Source of the DNA: Crambe crambe | Taxonomy: Eukaryota > Porifera > Demospongiae > Poecilosclerida > Crambeidae | Assembly (NCBI GenBank): GCA_963924555.1 | Contig: OZ004586.1 | Location: 806,001 to 870,000 of the forward strand | Direction of reading: 5' to 3' | DNA length: 64,000 nucleotides | In this document: positions 1 to 10,256 of the stretch, in pieces | How the letters are laid out: each line of letters begins with the position of its first letter | Numbering within the stretch: the stretch's first letter is position 1 | The notes under the pieces: model-generated | Database searches by the model: none | Seen by the model: only the letters and a program-made list of their open reading frames with translations | What the model was told of the DNA's origin: nothing | Position numbers and translations under genes: made by a program

Positions 1-106
1 ACTTTCCAACTTGCCACCACCTGCTCTCTTCAAATTACAGTCCAAAAAAGGTAAGCAACCTTCCTGTTCTATTTCTGTGGTAAATTGTATGCAGTCACGT
101 AAGCTA

Positions 107-321
107 TTTAGATGGTCTAGTAATTCCTTCTCCAGTGTTTTTTATACTTTTTAGTCAGTGTTTTTTATACTTTATTCTCGATTAGCTACTGATGCTGTGT
201 AAATCCTACAGTGGTTTAGATGGTCTAGTAATTCCTTCTCCAGTGTTTTTTATACTTTTTAGTCAGTGTTTTTTATACTTTATTCTCGATTAGCTACTGA
301 TGCTGTGTAAATCCTACAGTG
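107..321. repeat. Tandem duplication, 108-bp unit, two copies
   Basis: The stretch from tttagatggtctag to cctacagtg occurs twice in direct succession (107-214 and 215-321). A diverged relative of its 3' part recurs at about 6,120-6,180 and 23,090-23,150 beside other TRIM-NHL fragments, so it belongs to the spacer of the TRIM repeats. Bases 1-106 and 322-449 show nothing else I can recognise. Confidence 0.8.
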
Positions 322-454
322 TTATAATTAATGTCCCTGCTCAGCAATTACTGTATCTAGCTACCTGCAAGATTTTCGACCCTCAGCACATAGAAAAAAA
401 TTCTTTGGTAAAGCGAGAAAGGTTGTATCTCAACCAAAGTGCAGTTATGGTAAC

Positions 455-666
455 CAGTGGTGGATCTAGGAGTGGGCATTTCAGGCACATGCCCCCCCCC
501 CTTTTTGGTGTGGCCACTTATAATAATTACAGTGGTGCATGACAGTTTGCAAGTTAGCTGGTTAGCCAAAGCTGGGTAAAAAAAAATTTTTCACGCGCAA
601 GCGCGCGGATATTTTTTCCATAAGCCTGTGTGCCCCCCCTTTTTGAAAATCCTGGATCCACCACTG
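455..666. mobile_element. MITE with CAGTGGTGG terminal inverted repeats
   Basis: The element starts cagtggtggatctagg and ends with the near inverse cctggatccaccactg. It is flanked on both sides by gtaac (450-454 and 667-671), a likely 5-bp target duplication. No coding capacity is seen, so it is non-autonomous. Its ends resemble those of the elements at 3,237 and 20,376. It separates a TRIM remnant from its upstream spacer. Confidence 0.75.
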
Positions 667-689
667 GTAACTATTCACAAACAGTTGAT

Positions 690-2396
690 GTCAGTTGGTT
701 GATATCTCCAGAGAAGTATTTGAACCACAGAAAAGAGGAAATCACCAGTGTGATGGTGCCCACATAATATGTGGAAGCCCCATCCCAATGTACATCAGTG
801 TAGACCCTAAGGAGATCATGGCAGTCAACAAACCTGAAATTCTGTAAACCTGCTGGTATTAAATATCACGATCACAAGCTCTATGTGATAGAGGATGAAG
901 AAGATCTACTAGTCTTTGAAACTCCATATATGAGACCAATGAAGATGTTGAATTTACCTGGAGTGGGTGAAGTACTTGTGGAAGAAGGTTATCTTTACTA
1001 TACTGACACAGTACAAGATAGATTTGTAAAGGTAAATCTTAATGGCACAATCATATCCTCCATTGGAATACCATAGGAGACAAACCAGGACAATTCAACT
1101 TCGCCAATGGCATCAGACTCAGCAAAGATGGAGAAATATTCATGTGTGATTCATGAGTGTTTGATCGAGACCTGAAGTTATTGCGAGTAATAAGAGCTAA
1201 TCTTAGTTTCCCTGCTGATTTGGACTTTGATGAAGCTAGTCTATGTTGTGGAAATGAGAAGTCATCACATCCAAGTCTTGACTCCACAGGGACAGCACAT
1301 TCATTAGCTACATAGGAGAGTATGGGGGTGAACATAGGAGAGTATGGGGGTGAACATAGGAGAGTATGGGGGTGAACATAGGAGAGTATGGGGGTGAACA
1401 TAGGAGAGTATGGGGGTGAACATAGGAGAGTATGGGGGTGAACATAGGAGAGTATGGGGGTGAACATAGGAGAGTATGGGGGTGAACATAGGAGAGTATG
1501 GGGGTGAACATAGGAGAGTATGGGGGTGAACATAGGAGAGTATGGGGGTGAACATAGGAGAGTATGGGGGTGAACATAGGAGAGTATGGGGGTGAACATA
1601 GGAGAGTATGGGGGTGAACATAGGAGAGTATGGGGGTGAACATAGGAGAGTATGGGGGTGAACATAGGAGAGTATGGGGGTGAACATAGGAGAGTATGGG
1701 GGTGAACATAGGAGAGTATGGGGGTGAACATAGGAGAGTATGGGGGTGAACATAGGAGAGTATGGGGGTGAACATAGGAGAGTATGGGGGTGAACATAGG
1801 AGAGTATGGGGGTGAACATAGGAGAGTATGGGGGTGAACATAGGAGAGTATGGGGGTGAACATAGGAGAGTATGGGGGTGAACATAGGAGAGTATGGGGG
1901 TGAACATAGGAGAGTATGGGGGTGAACATAGGAGAGTATGGGGGTGAACATAGGAGAGTATGGGGGTGAACATAGGAGAGTATGGGGGTGAACATAGGAG
2001 AGTATGGGGGTGAACATAGGAGAGTATGGGGGTGAACATAGGAGAGTATGGGGGTGAACATAGGAGAGTATGGGGGTGAACATAGGAGAGTATGGGGGTG
2101 AACATAGGAGAGTATGGGGGTGAACATAGGAGAGTATGGGGGTGAACATAGGAGAGTATGGGGGTGAAAAGGGAGAATTAAGCCGCCCAATCTCAGCAGC
2201 AATCTATCAGAACATTGTGTATGTAACTGATACCATGAATAATCGCATATCAGTATTCACCACAATGGGAGAATTCATTACAACATTTGGTGAAGGAGTC
2301 CTAGCACATCCAGAATGTATAGCTACTGATGATGATGGCTACTTGTTTGTATCTAATAATAGACAACATCTAATTAAGTTTTGTATCATTGTATAA
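690..2396 (+). pseudogene. TRIM-NHL pseudogene, 3' half, interrupted by a minisatellite
   Basis: The sequence aligns by eye with the filamin-to-NHL half of the intact TRIM gene at 15,611-17,632. It runs from the part reading ISPEKY through GSPIP, the CKPAGIKYHDHKLY region, LPGVGEVLVEEGYLYYTD and KVNLNGTIISSIG. It has several frame changes: the first is in the filamin part, another follows SSIG (ataccataggag), and there is a deletion at the CDSRNKR motif. RING, B-box and coiled coil are absent. The NHL codons for NIGxYGxGKGEL are split by the array at 1311-2168. After the array, reading resumes with GEKGELSRPISAAIYQNIVYVTDTMNNRISVFTTMGEFITTFGEG and ends at a TAA at 2394-2396. No intact product is expected. 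Confidence 0.85.
1311..2168. repeat. 22-bp minisatellite, 39 apparently perfect copies
   Basis: The 22-bp unit begins cataggagagtatggg and continues ggtgaa. It repeats without any visible change for 858 bp, which is exactly 39 units. The unit is the local NHL codons (cat, then IGxYGxGK) duplicated in place, since the left and right flanks are the two halves of that motif. On the + strand each frame meets TGA once every three units. On the - strand all three frames stay open, which produces long but meaningless ORFs. There are no spacers, so it is not a CRISPR array. Confidence 0.95.
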
Positions 2397-2612
2397 TGCA
2401 TTTCAGTGCAGCAGAAACTACTGGAACTGAGAAGTAAGTCTGTGATCTGAGCAGGATGGATCATCCACTTCTGGTCCAATTTACCTGTCCTTGATATTTT
2501 CGTGTATGGAGAGTATTTCCTTCTGGCCAGACATGCGCATGTTTAATTGATGAATGTTGAACTATAGAAGAAAAAAATTACACATCTAAAAAGGACATCT
2601 CAATACGTCACA

Positions 2613-3440
2613 TGAGTGTACCCATCTTGAAACCTTTTGAAGTGACATTACAGATAGGTTTGGGCAGAATGCTCCTTGAAGGAGGCAATAAGGTCACATC
2701 TCTACTAGAATGTAGTTGTGATCAACTACATATCATGTGTGACGATGTGCGAATATATGGAAGCCCTATCCCAATATATGTCACTGTAGATCCAAGGGAA
2801 ATTGCAGCAGTCAGCAAACCTCAATTTAGAAAAAGTGTTTGTAGCTAATGCTTGAAGATATGAGCACGAGGACGTCATTGAAAGTACTAGGAGTGAATGA
2901 AGTACTGATAGTAAACGAGTATCTTTTCTACACGGATGTGATTCAACACAGAGTGGTGAAGGTGAATCTCACCATATCAACACAAGGAAACAAACTAGGA
3001 CAGTTCAACTACCCCAATGGCATCAGACTCAGCAAAGATGGCGAGGTTTATGTGTGCGATTCAAGAAACCATCGAGTACAAGTATTCAATCAAGACCTGG
3101 AGGAAGGGAAGAGCTGATGGTTGTTTTGGAATCCTGACTTGAAGCTGGTAAGTAACATTTATGTTGTAGAGGAAGATAATCATCGTGTTCAAGTCCTGAC
3201 TCCACAGGGACAACCAACACATTCGTAACATTGGAGCAGTGGTGTAGCCAGGTTATTTTCATTCCCAGGGCATGGCTATGTTTCATGTTGAACTTGAGCG
3301 TGAAATTGTGCTTTAAGATTCTACTTTTGAGTTATTTATGATAATAGACTTATGTGTTGCCAGGGCCTGTGCCCTGGTAGGCCCTGGCTTGGCTACACCA
3401 CTGATTGGAGGATATGGGAGTGGAAAAAGAATCTTACAGC
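2613..3440 (+). pseudogene. TRIM-NHL pseudogene fragment (filamin end plus partial NHL)
   Basis: About 2,613-2,840 reads like the end of the filamin-type Ig domain (VPILKPFEVTLQI, CDDVRIYGSPIPIYVTVDP) and 2,860-3,110 like the first NHL blades (GVNEVLIVNEYLFYTD, GQFNYPNGIRLSKDGEVYVCDSRNHRVQVFNQDL). Frame is lost after VFNQDL, where ctggaggaagggaagagctgatgg follows, and again before the next blade. A MITE at 3237-3403 is inserted in the NIGGYGSGK codons. The gene's start is missing. Bases 2,397-2,612 hold nothing I recognise. Confidence 0.8.
3237..3403. mobile_element. MITE with CAGTGGTGTAGCC ends inserted in an NHL repeat
   Basis: It starts cagtggtgtagccagg and ends cctggcttggctacaccactg. Both flanks are attggag (3230-3236 and 3404-3410), a 7-bp target duplication. 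Removing one flank copy restores the conserved NHL codons for NIGGYGSGK, which confirms insertion into former coding sequence. Confidence 0.85.
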
Positions 3441-3598
3441 CTATCAAAAATGTACGTGCGCATGCGCATTATTCCCGGAAATGGAGGCAGTATATAGCTA
3501 AATATAGCGGGTTCTTCTACTGTTTTCGCTACATTTTATAGGTCGCGATACTCGAGCCTCTATTCACTTCACTCATCAGAGGCACCTGACAGATTGCT

Positions 3599-5622
3599 AT
3601 GGCCGAAGGTATTTCAAATCCAGAGAAAATTCTTCTTGAAAAATCTATGACAAAGTTGAAGGAAGAACTTACCTGCCCACTCTGTCTTGAGATGTTTAAA
3701 GATCCCAAGAGATTACCATGTGAGCATGTCTTCTGTAGGCAATGTCTCCATTCTTTGGCCTTAAGGAGCATCGTGGATCGATCAGTTGTCCAGAGTGTCG
3801 TAGAGACATACCAGTTCCCAACTTTGATGTCAGCATCTTCTCCACTCCTCACCAAATCAACAGGTTAAAAGAAATCTACGAAAAGAACCTTGAGGTGATC
3901 AAATAGAGCAAGTAACACCACAACCTGCCACTTGTAAAGTCCACAAGTCACAAACTTTAGAACTCTATTGTGAAACATGCAAGAGCCTAGTCTGCCAAGA
4001 CTGTGTTATTTCATCATGCACAAAGAAGAATCATGAATATGGATACATAGATGAGAAATATCGCACAGTTTCGGGAAGAGAACTCAAGCCAATCAAAGCG
4101 CTCCATCAGCAAATGTTAAGTGCATTGGAAGTGATATCAACTGCTGAGAGAGAACTGAAGAATAAACGGAAAGAAAAATTGAGGAGAGTGGAGACCACAT
4201 TTGATGCTCTTTCAGAAATACTTGCAGGAGAAAGAAGATATTTCACAGAGGCCATTGAAAATGCTTTCCAAGAACAAAATCAGAACTATTCTTCCAAGAA
4301 GAATGAGATTTTTGGCATAGCAAGTGAGTTAAGTACCCTCATACACTCTATTGAAATATCTTGTCAAAATGATCCTATAGAAATGTTTGTGGCAGATGTG
4401 ATTAATAAGAAGCAGGAAATAAAGCACATGAATGGTGTGGCCACAAGCTTGTCACCACATCCTATGAAAGTGCCTGAAATGAAAATTGATCCCATAGAAC
4501 TTCAAGATCTTTGTTACACAAAAAATCTCGTATATCAAGAAGGTCGTGTTCTAAAGAGTCATTGTGATAGATCTATTACATTACGCAATAAATGTGTGCC
4601 TATTTTTGAGCCATTCACAGTAGGTATTACTGTGCATGTAAAGCCATCAAGCATAAAACTCAGAGCCCAAAATGTATCAGCACATCTTGAATGTGTCTAT
4701 GATGGTCATTCACAAAGAGTAGATGTCAAACAGATTTCTCCAGAGAAATATTCTTTATCTGTTACTCCAAAGAAAAGAGGAAACCACAAATTACTGTGAT
4801 AGTGCCCACACATGTGGAAGTCCCATCCCAATATACGTCACTGTAGACCCAAAGATTATGGCAGTTGGGAAACCTCAACTTAAAAAAAGTATTCGTAATG
4901 TTGGTGGCATTAAATCTTACGATCAAAAAGTTTATGTGACTCAGCCCAAGAAAGCTTTATTGATTCTTGAAAATGCAAGCTTGAATATAATGAAGACACT
5001 GCAGTTACCTGGAGTAGGTGAAATCCTTGTGGAAGGCGATTATCTTTACTATACAGACATAGCTCAACACAGAGTAGTGAAGGCAGATCTCAATGGTACT
5101 ACTATATCTTCCATAGGAACACAAGGAAACAAACCAGGACAGTTCAACTTCCCCAATGGCATTAGACTCAGCAGAGATGGCGAGATTTATGTGTGTGACT
5201 GCAATAACCATCGAGTACAAGTATTTGATCAAGATCTGAAATTTTTGCGAGTTATAGGGAGCCAGGGAACAGATGATGGTTGTTTAAGAGACCCTGATGA
5301 TTTAGACTCTGGTAATGTTTATGTAGTGGAACAAGGTAATCATCGTGTTCAAGTCCTGACTCCACAGGGACAGCATATTTGCAACATTGGACAATATGGG
5401 AGTGGAAAAGGAAAATTACATTGTCCTATCTCAGCAGCAATCCATAGGAATATGGTCTATGTCACAGATAATGTGAATAAATGCATATCAGTATTCACCA
5501 CAATGGGAGACTTCATCACAACATTTGGTGAAGGAATTCTTACACTTCCAGAATGTATAGCAATTGATGACAATGGTCACATATTTGTAACAGATAATCC
5601 AATACGTGTGGTTGAATTTTAA
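3599..5622 (+). pseudogene. TRIM-NHL gene copy, full length but frameshifted
   Basis: The copy is collinear with the intact gene at 15,611. The RING part reads LTCPLCLEMF and CEHVFCRQC. A 1-base loss near 3,770 (catcgtgg against catcagtgg) then shifts the frame before the last RING cysteines. The B-box (ATCKVHKSQTLELYCETCKSLVCQDC) is in another frame after an in-frame stop (caaatag, about 3,900). The coiled coil and filamin part (4,113-4,790) stays open, until a roughly 11-base deletion after NHKL shifts the frame again. The NHL part reads through to TAA at 5620-5622. The long open stretches suggest recent decay. Alternative: a functional gene broken by assembly errors, but at least three separate breaks argue against this. 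Confidence 0.85.
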
Positions 5623-5779
5623 ACGCACATTGTTATTCTAATCTGTGTCCTTTATTACTTCATTTTATAATTACAATAATATTAAATATGCATTCTAGAT
5701 CTCACATGAATGGCTTCTGCGCATGCGCATAAGGTCCTGGCCCTGGAGCCTCATGCTGGGTATTCCTATATTAGGCTAT

Positions 5780-6060
5780 TTTACACTTCACCAGCTGCAG
5801 GGAACGGTTGATAGTTGTTTTGGAACCCCTGATGATTTAGACTTTGATGAAGCTGGTAACATTTATGTTGTAGAACATCGTGTTCAAGTCCTGACTCCAC
5901 AGGGACAACACATTCGTTACATTGGAGGATATGGGGGTGGAAAAGGAGAACTAGATAATCCTTATCAATATTCACCACAATGGGAGATTTCATCACAGCA
6001 TTCAGTGAAGTACATATCCATCCAGAAGGTATAGCAATAACAATAGTCACAATTATTTGT
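5780..6060 (+). pseudogene. TRIM-NHL fragment (two NHL blades)
   Basis: The fragment reads GTPDDLDFDEAGNIYVVEHRVQVLTPQGQHIRYIGGYGGGKGEL and then a frame-shifted piece of the MGDFITxFxE blade. It matches the last third of the intact TRIM gene and lacks both ends. Bases 5,623-5,779 hold a gcgcatgcgcat palindrome at about 5,717 and are otherwise featureless. Confidence 0.75.
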
Positions 6061-6149
6061 AACGAAATAATAATAAAAAACATGTTCAATTTTTAATTGT
6101 GCATTTATAATAATGTGTTTTTATACTTTATTCTTGACTAGCTACTGTG

Positions 6150-6640
6150 TGATACGTAATGTTGTGTAAATCCTACAGTGCAATTCAAAAACCGTTGATG
6201 TCGGCTAGATTTCTCCAGAGAAATATTTGTTGCCACAGAAAAGAGGAAACCACAAATTGTGATGGTGCCCACATAATTATGTGGAAAATCCCAATGTACA
6301 TCAGTGTAGACCCTAAGAAGCCAGTAGACCTGAAATCCCAGCTGGTATTGAATACTGCGATCACAAGCTCTACATGTGAGACAAACCAACTTCCCCAATG
6401 GCATCAGACTCAGCAAAGATGGAAAAATATTCGTGTGTGATTCAAGTTATTGCGTGTAATAAGAGCTTTTTTCTGTTGATTTGGACTCCTGGTGAAATTT
6501 ATGTTGCCGAAATAGATAATCATCATATCCAAGTCCTGACTCCACAGGGGCAGCACATAGGAGAGTAGCTATGGGGTGAAAAGAATTAAGCCTCCCAATC
6601 TCAGCAGCAATCTATCAGAACATTGTGTATTCAATTAGTA
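6150..6640 (+). pseudogene. Highly degraded TRIM-NHL fragment (block A)
   Basis: Short, out-of-frame pieces recall the intact TRIM gene: gatttctccagagaaatatttg (ISPEKY), gatggtgcccacataattatgtgg (DGAHICG), ccaatggcatcagactcagcaaagatgg (NGIRLSKDG) and caagtcctgactccacagggg (QVLTPQG). Stops occur throughout. It has the same order and style of loss as the 690-1,290 copy, so both derive from one lineage. Confidence 0.75.
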
Positions 6641-7039
6641 AATATCTTTGGAAGAATTTATGATAGAGATTTGCCTAATTCTGTACTTGCATCTACTGAG
6701 GCATGGAGGTGGAGGGCAAAGTGGCAAGCAGAAGATGCTGAAATGCACTGAAACCTTGTGACTGGGGTTAGCTACTTTCCACTCTTTTGCGCATTGTGAG
6801 CCAGGACAAGAAAGGTTGTCATCTTTAGCCTTCATGCATACGATTATATCCACGTTGATCTATGTAGTTGACAGGTTTACACTAGGAGAATTGCAATGTC
6901 CATTCACTTTCATACATCAAGTGGGCGCGGTTTATCAAAAGGCGTGGCCGTGGTCAGTCAGACAACTTTTCCCGCGACCTGCGATTCACCTGAAAAGCTG
7001 CAAAAGCTAGACCCGCCCCTGAGTCTGCCAGAGATATTG

Positions 7040-7531
7040 ATGGTTGAACGCTGCGAGGACCGCCTTCCGAGACCAGCTACTGGATTTCTGGTGAGAGCTG
7101 AACTGCGGATGACTCCAGATAAAGGAATCGGGGTATTTGCTGCGCAGTTCATCCCTGTCAAAACCAGGATATACGAAAGTGAACCCATCTCCTACTCTGA
7201 GGAGGAAGCAAGCGCGCTCCTCGAGTCTTTACCAACTCTGGAGGAACGCAAGCACTGGCTGGAACATGCTTATGGCAGCCAGGGGAAGGTATGTATTGAT
7301 CAGGATGATTCAACAATGATAAATCACTCAGACAATCCCAACATGATCAATGAACTCTTATCTGAACATAAACATAAGGTGAAAAATTATAGCATTGCTG
7401 TGCGTAACATAGAAGAAGGAGAAGAGCTGACTGAGGATTATAGGACATACTCACTCACTCCAGCCTATATCAGATTGTGTAAGAAATATGGTGTCTGTGA
7501 AGTGTACGAAATGGAGAGTTACTCGAAATGA
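7040..7531 (+). CDS. Small SET-domain protein, copy A
   Basis: This is a single-exon reading frame of 163 residues. SET hallmarks are present in order: GIGVFAAQF (the GxGxFA cofactor-loop motif), MINHSDNPNM (the NHSxxPN motif) and EEGEELTEDY (GEELTxDY with the active-site tyrosine). SET proteins transfer methyl groups from S-adenosylmethionine to lysines. The substrate here is unknown, and the short length with no pre-SET or zinc post-SET resembles stand-alone SET proteins. The frame is open upstream to an ATG at 6896. I chose 7040 because copy C (33,386) shares sequence only from just before this ATG. Copy A differs from B and C at nine sites in its 3' half, giving T/K, N/Y, S/G and I/T changes. 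All three copies keep the motifs. Confidence 0.75.
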   Translation: MVERCEDRLPRPATGFLVRAELRMTPDKGIGVFAAQFIPVKTRIYESEPISYSEEEASALLESLPTLEERKHWLEHAYGSQGKVCIDQDDSTMINHSDNPNMINELLSEHKHKVKNYSIAVRNIEEGEELTEDYRTYSLTPAYIRLCKKYGVCEVYEMESYSK

Positions 7532-8211
7532 TAAGATGCCAGTTCACCAAATTGCTTTAGATTATTATTATTTTTAAATAAAAAGACAATTATAAGTTTA
7601 GATTTTAAGTCCTTAGCTTAATAAGCCTCAGTATACATATAGCTAATAATAGGTTATTCCACAACCTACACTCTAATCATAATTATTATAGCCTTATTTG
7701 GGCATTGTTATCATAAATCAGTAGCTATAGGCTATAAATGTACTTATGGCTACACACAAAGATTGATATTGAACAGATTCCCAGGTTTTTCTGCTGTGGA
7801 TTGCTGCTGAGATGGGGTTATTCAATTTCCCTTTTCTATTGTGCCATCCATGCCGTTTGATACTACTGTTTCCTCTCTTCTTTGGATGACAGCTTTCACC
7901 ACAATGGGAGAATTCATCACAACATTTGGCATCCAGAATGGTCACTATAGCTATTCAAAGAAGTGATAATAGCTGAAGATATTGCACAGTATTAATTAAT
8001 GGGGGAGGAGCCCCCTCCCCTAAATTTAAACGAAGCCCTGCATGTGATGTTGGGATTATTTCCGGTATGATATGTGGCTACTGAATGTAAGAATATGCAC
8101 CAAGTTTTGGTTTTGTTTTAATATTGAAATTGGAGGGGAGATGTTTATAATACACCATACTGGGTGCTGACATAGCTAATGGAACATGGTCTATAGCTAG
8201 CTAGAGCAATT
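7532..8211. other. SET 3' flank and spacer with small TRIM-NHL scraps
   Basis: AT-rich flank with aaataaaa (7,577) as a possible poly(A) signal for the SET gene. About 7,795-7,860 on the - strand reads KGKLNNPISAAIHS, and about 7,894-7,945 on the + strand reads FTTMGEFITTFG. Both are NHL-blade scraps in opposite orientation. The part from about 7,650 on reappears at 24,660 and 37,021. Confidence 0.6.
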
Positions 8212-9854
8212 CTAGTCAATGTTGATGTGTTCAGGAGCAATGTCTGTGGTCTTCAGTCGATCCATGTCTATTAGGTGTCTCTTGGTTGGACAATTCTGCA
8301 CAACCATATACAATAGACTTTAGTGTAAGAAACCCAAAGAAGCTCCTCTAGATCAAACCAAATGTGATGTTCCTTTCTTAACTGACTTGGCTGAGCTCTC
8401 TAAAATGGCACAGACTGACTTACCCATGGCTGTTCCATCTCAGACATGTGATTTAGCAACTGGGAAAATATAAAGTAGCTCCAGAGAACAGTGTTTAAAA
8501 GTCTGTTTCTATTTGCATTCACCTAACACCTTGATCACTTTTTAATGCATTGACAGAGAGCTCCAGCTGCTGGTGTTCAAAACTCGAAATTTGGTAGAAA
8601 GTTGAGTAAATGATAGGTGAATGCAAATGGACTTTAACTAGCTATAGTCACCTTTCTCATTTCCACTTTGTTTAGTGCTGTACCAATCATTATAGAGGAC
8701 CTGTGACATGATTATATAGCAATGCAATATTGAAGGGGAACCCCCCAATAATTATACTCGATGGCTGTTACGTACATCAAAAGACTTACCTGCAAGCCCT
8801 TGATGCAAACATGGATCTCACAGCAGTGGGCCTTACCACTTCTCCCTGTTGCAATTGAGAGGCATCATTGTTGCACCAAATAATAAAGCTAAGTATTATT
8901 ATTTACTGGTGTGCATCCATCATCTGAGAGCATGAACACCTTTCCTCAATATCTGAACAAAAGAAGGAAAAACACTTTAGTGTGTGTCTATTGCCAGGTG
9001 GGGAGTTCTTATTGCATAAGTGCATGCATTTCCATCAACCATAATCGTAAAGGACCTTTCTTTTCCATGGACCAGTTTTTGGAGACTGGTTTAGCAGCCA
9101 ACTTGATTCTCTTCATGGGAGGGGCTAAAGCAGATGAACAAAATTAATGATACATATAACAAAAAAATAATAATAATATAATAATAATGATAATAATAAT
9201 AATTGCACCTTCTGTGTCAATCTGGAATTTGAAACCATTCATTTCAAATATCTTCAAGTTATCCATTATGATGCTCTCACTGACGGCTGACAACTCCAAA
9301 TCTTTAGGTCTGTAGAAAAAGTAACAATAGGATTAGCTACCTGGTCATTCATAGCTCAGAGGCACATGTATGGATCTAGGCTCAGCTGCAGATTAAAGTT
9401 TTTAAAGTTTATACATGAGCAGCTTCTGATGTTGAATGACAGTTTCTTCCTGCAGACGTTCAAAGTTGTACTTTTTGTCTGTTGCATGCTGGTCCACTAT
9501 GAACAGATCACTCTCCAGTCTGGCAATGATGAAGCCAAGGTTGAACTGTCCTATCACTTGCATCTGTAGAAAGTCAAATTTTCTGGGGGATAGGAATTAG
9601 TAGATTGAAAATCAAATTGATGTGTGATAGACTCACTTGATTTCTTTTCTCAGTTCCTAGCCTTGTTACTGCTTGGATCAATCTTAGCTCTGAACCTTGA
9701 CCTTTGCCTCTCTACGACACTTCACCAGTAGTGGACTTCCCTTCGTTGACTGCTTGCTCACTCCACAGTGACTTCAGCCTGGCGGTAATGATATCAAGGT
9801 CAAGTCTAACCTCCATCTCTGGAACATGACTGGGAGAAGAAGAAACTGCACTAT
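8212..9854 (-). pseudogene. PMS2 3'-end pseudogene (block A)
   Basis: It is a near copy of the last nine exons of the full PMS2 gene (37,468 to about 39,178), introns included. Recognisable parts are the terminal exon, the FASRACR exon, the DQHATDxKYNFE exon region and the serine-rich linker exon. Breaks: 12 bases are lost in the CPHGRP exon (cttggttggacaattc), and several small deletions lie in the linker exon (9,660-9,770). Sequence similarity stops abruptly at 9,854 inside the linker exon, so the ATPase half is absent. It cannot encode a MutL protein. Confidence 0.88.
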
Positions 9855-10099
9855 CGCGAGTACCAGGGCTAACGATGAAGGAGGAGGGGGTTAGCTTTCA
9901 TATTGGTCATGTCATGATGTATGTACAATGGTCATGTGGTGTATGTACAGTGGTTATGTGATGTATGTATAGTGGTCATGTGATATAGCGTAAGCTGACC
10001 TATTATCGCCATACAGGAAGTGCTCCCTATTATCGCCAATAGCCAATTATCTTTTTGTGGCACCCCAGCAGAGCAAACAACACCGTCCACCCCACTTGT

Positions 10100-10256
10100 A
10101 AAGTCCACAAGTCACAGCCTCTAGCAGACATGTGACGTCTGCATTTCATTCTGCTCGAAAAAGAACGAACATGGGTTTATGGATGACATGGTTAAGAAAC
10201 ATCAGACAGTTCTAGAGGAAGAACTTGAACCGATCACAGCACCGAGCACAGCATGA
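10100..10256 (+). pseudogene. TRIM B-box/coiled-coil scrap (block A)
   Basis: Reads TCKVHKSQ, a short gap, CDVCISFCSKKNEHGFMDDMVKKHQTVLEEELEPITA. This corresponds to the end of the B-box and start of the coiled coil of the intact TRIM gene, with a deletion of the LELYCETC part. It is only about 150 bp with no RING. Just upstream, 9,905-9,990 carries four imperfect roughly 24-bp repeats of the type tggtcatgtgatgtatgta. Confidence 0.75.

Noticed and set aside
1311-2168. Possible CRISPR array
   Set aside because: Units are contiguous 22-mers with no spacers, in eukaryotic coding-derived DNA.
1051-2202. 383-residue - strand ORF of repeating MFTPILSYVHPHTLLC
   Set aside because: It is the 22-bp minisatellite read on a strand where the unit has no stop. 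The + strand is the remnant coding strand.
6896-7039. 48-residue N-terminal extension of the SET protein
   Set aside because: Open in A and B, but copy C has unrelated sequence here. It more likely is the 5' UTR, though not excluded.
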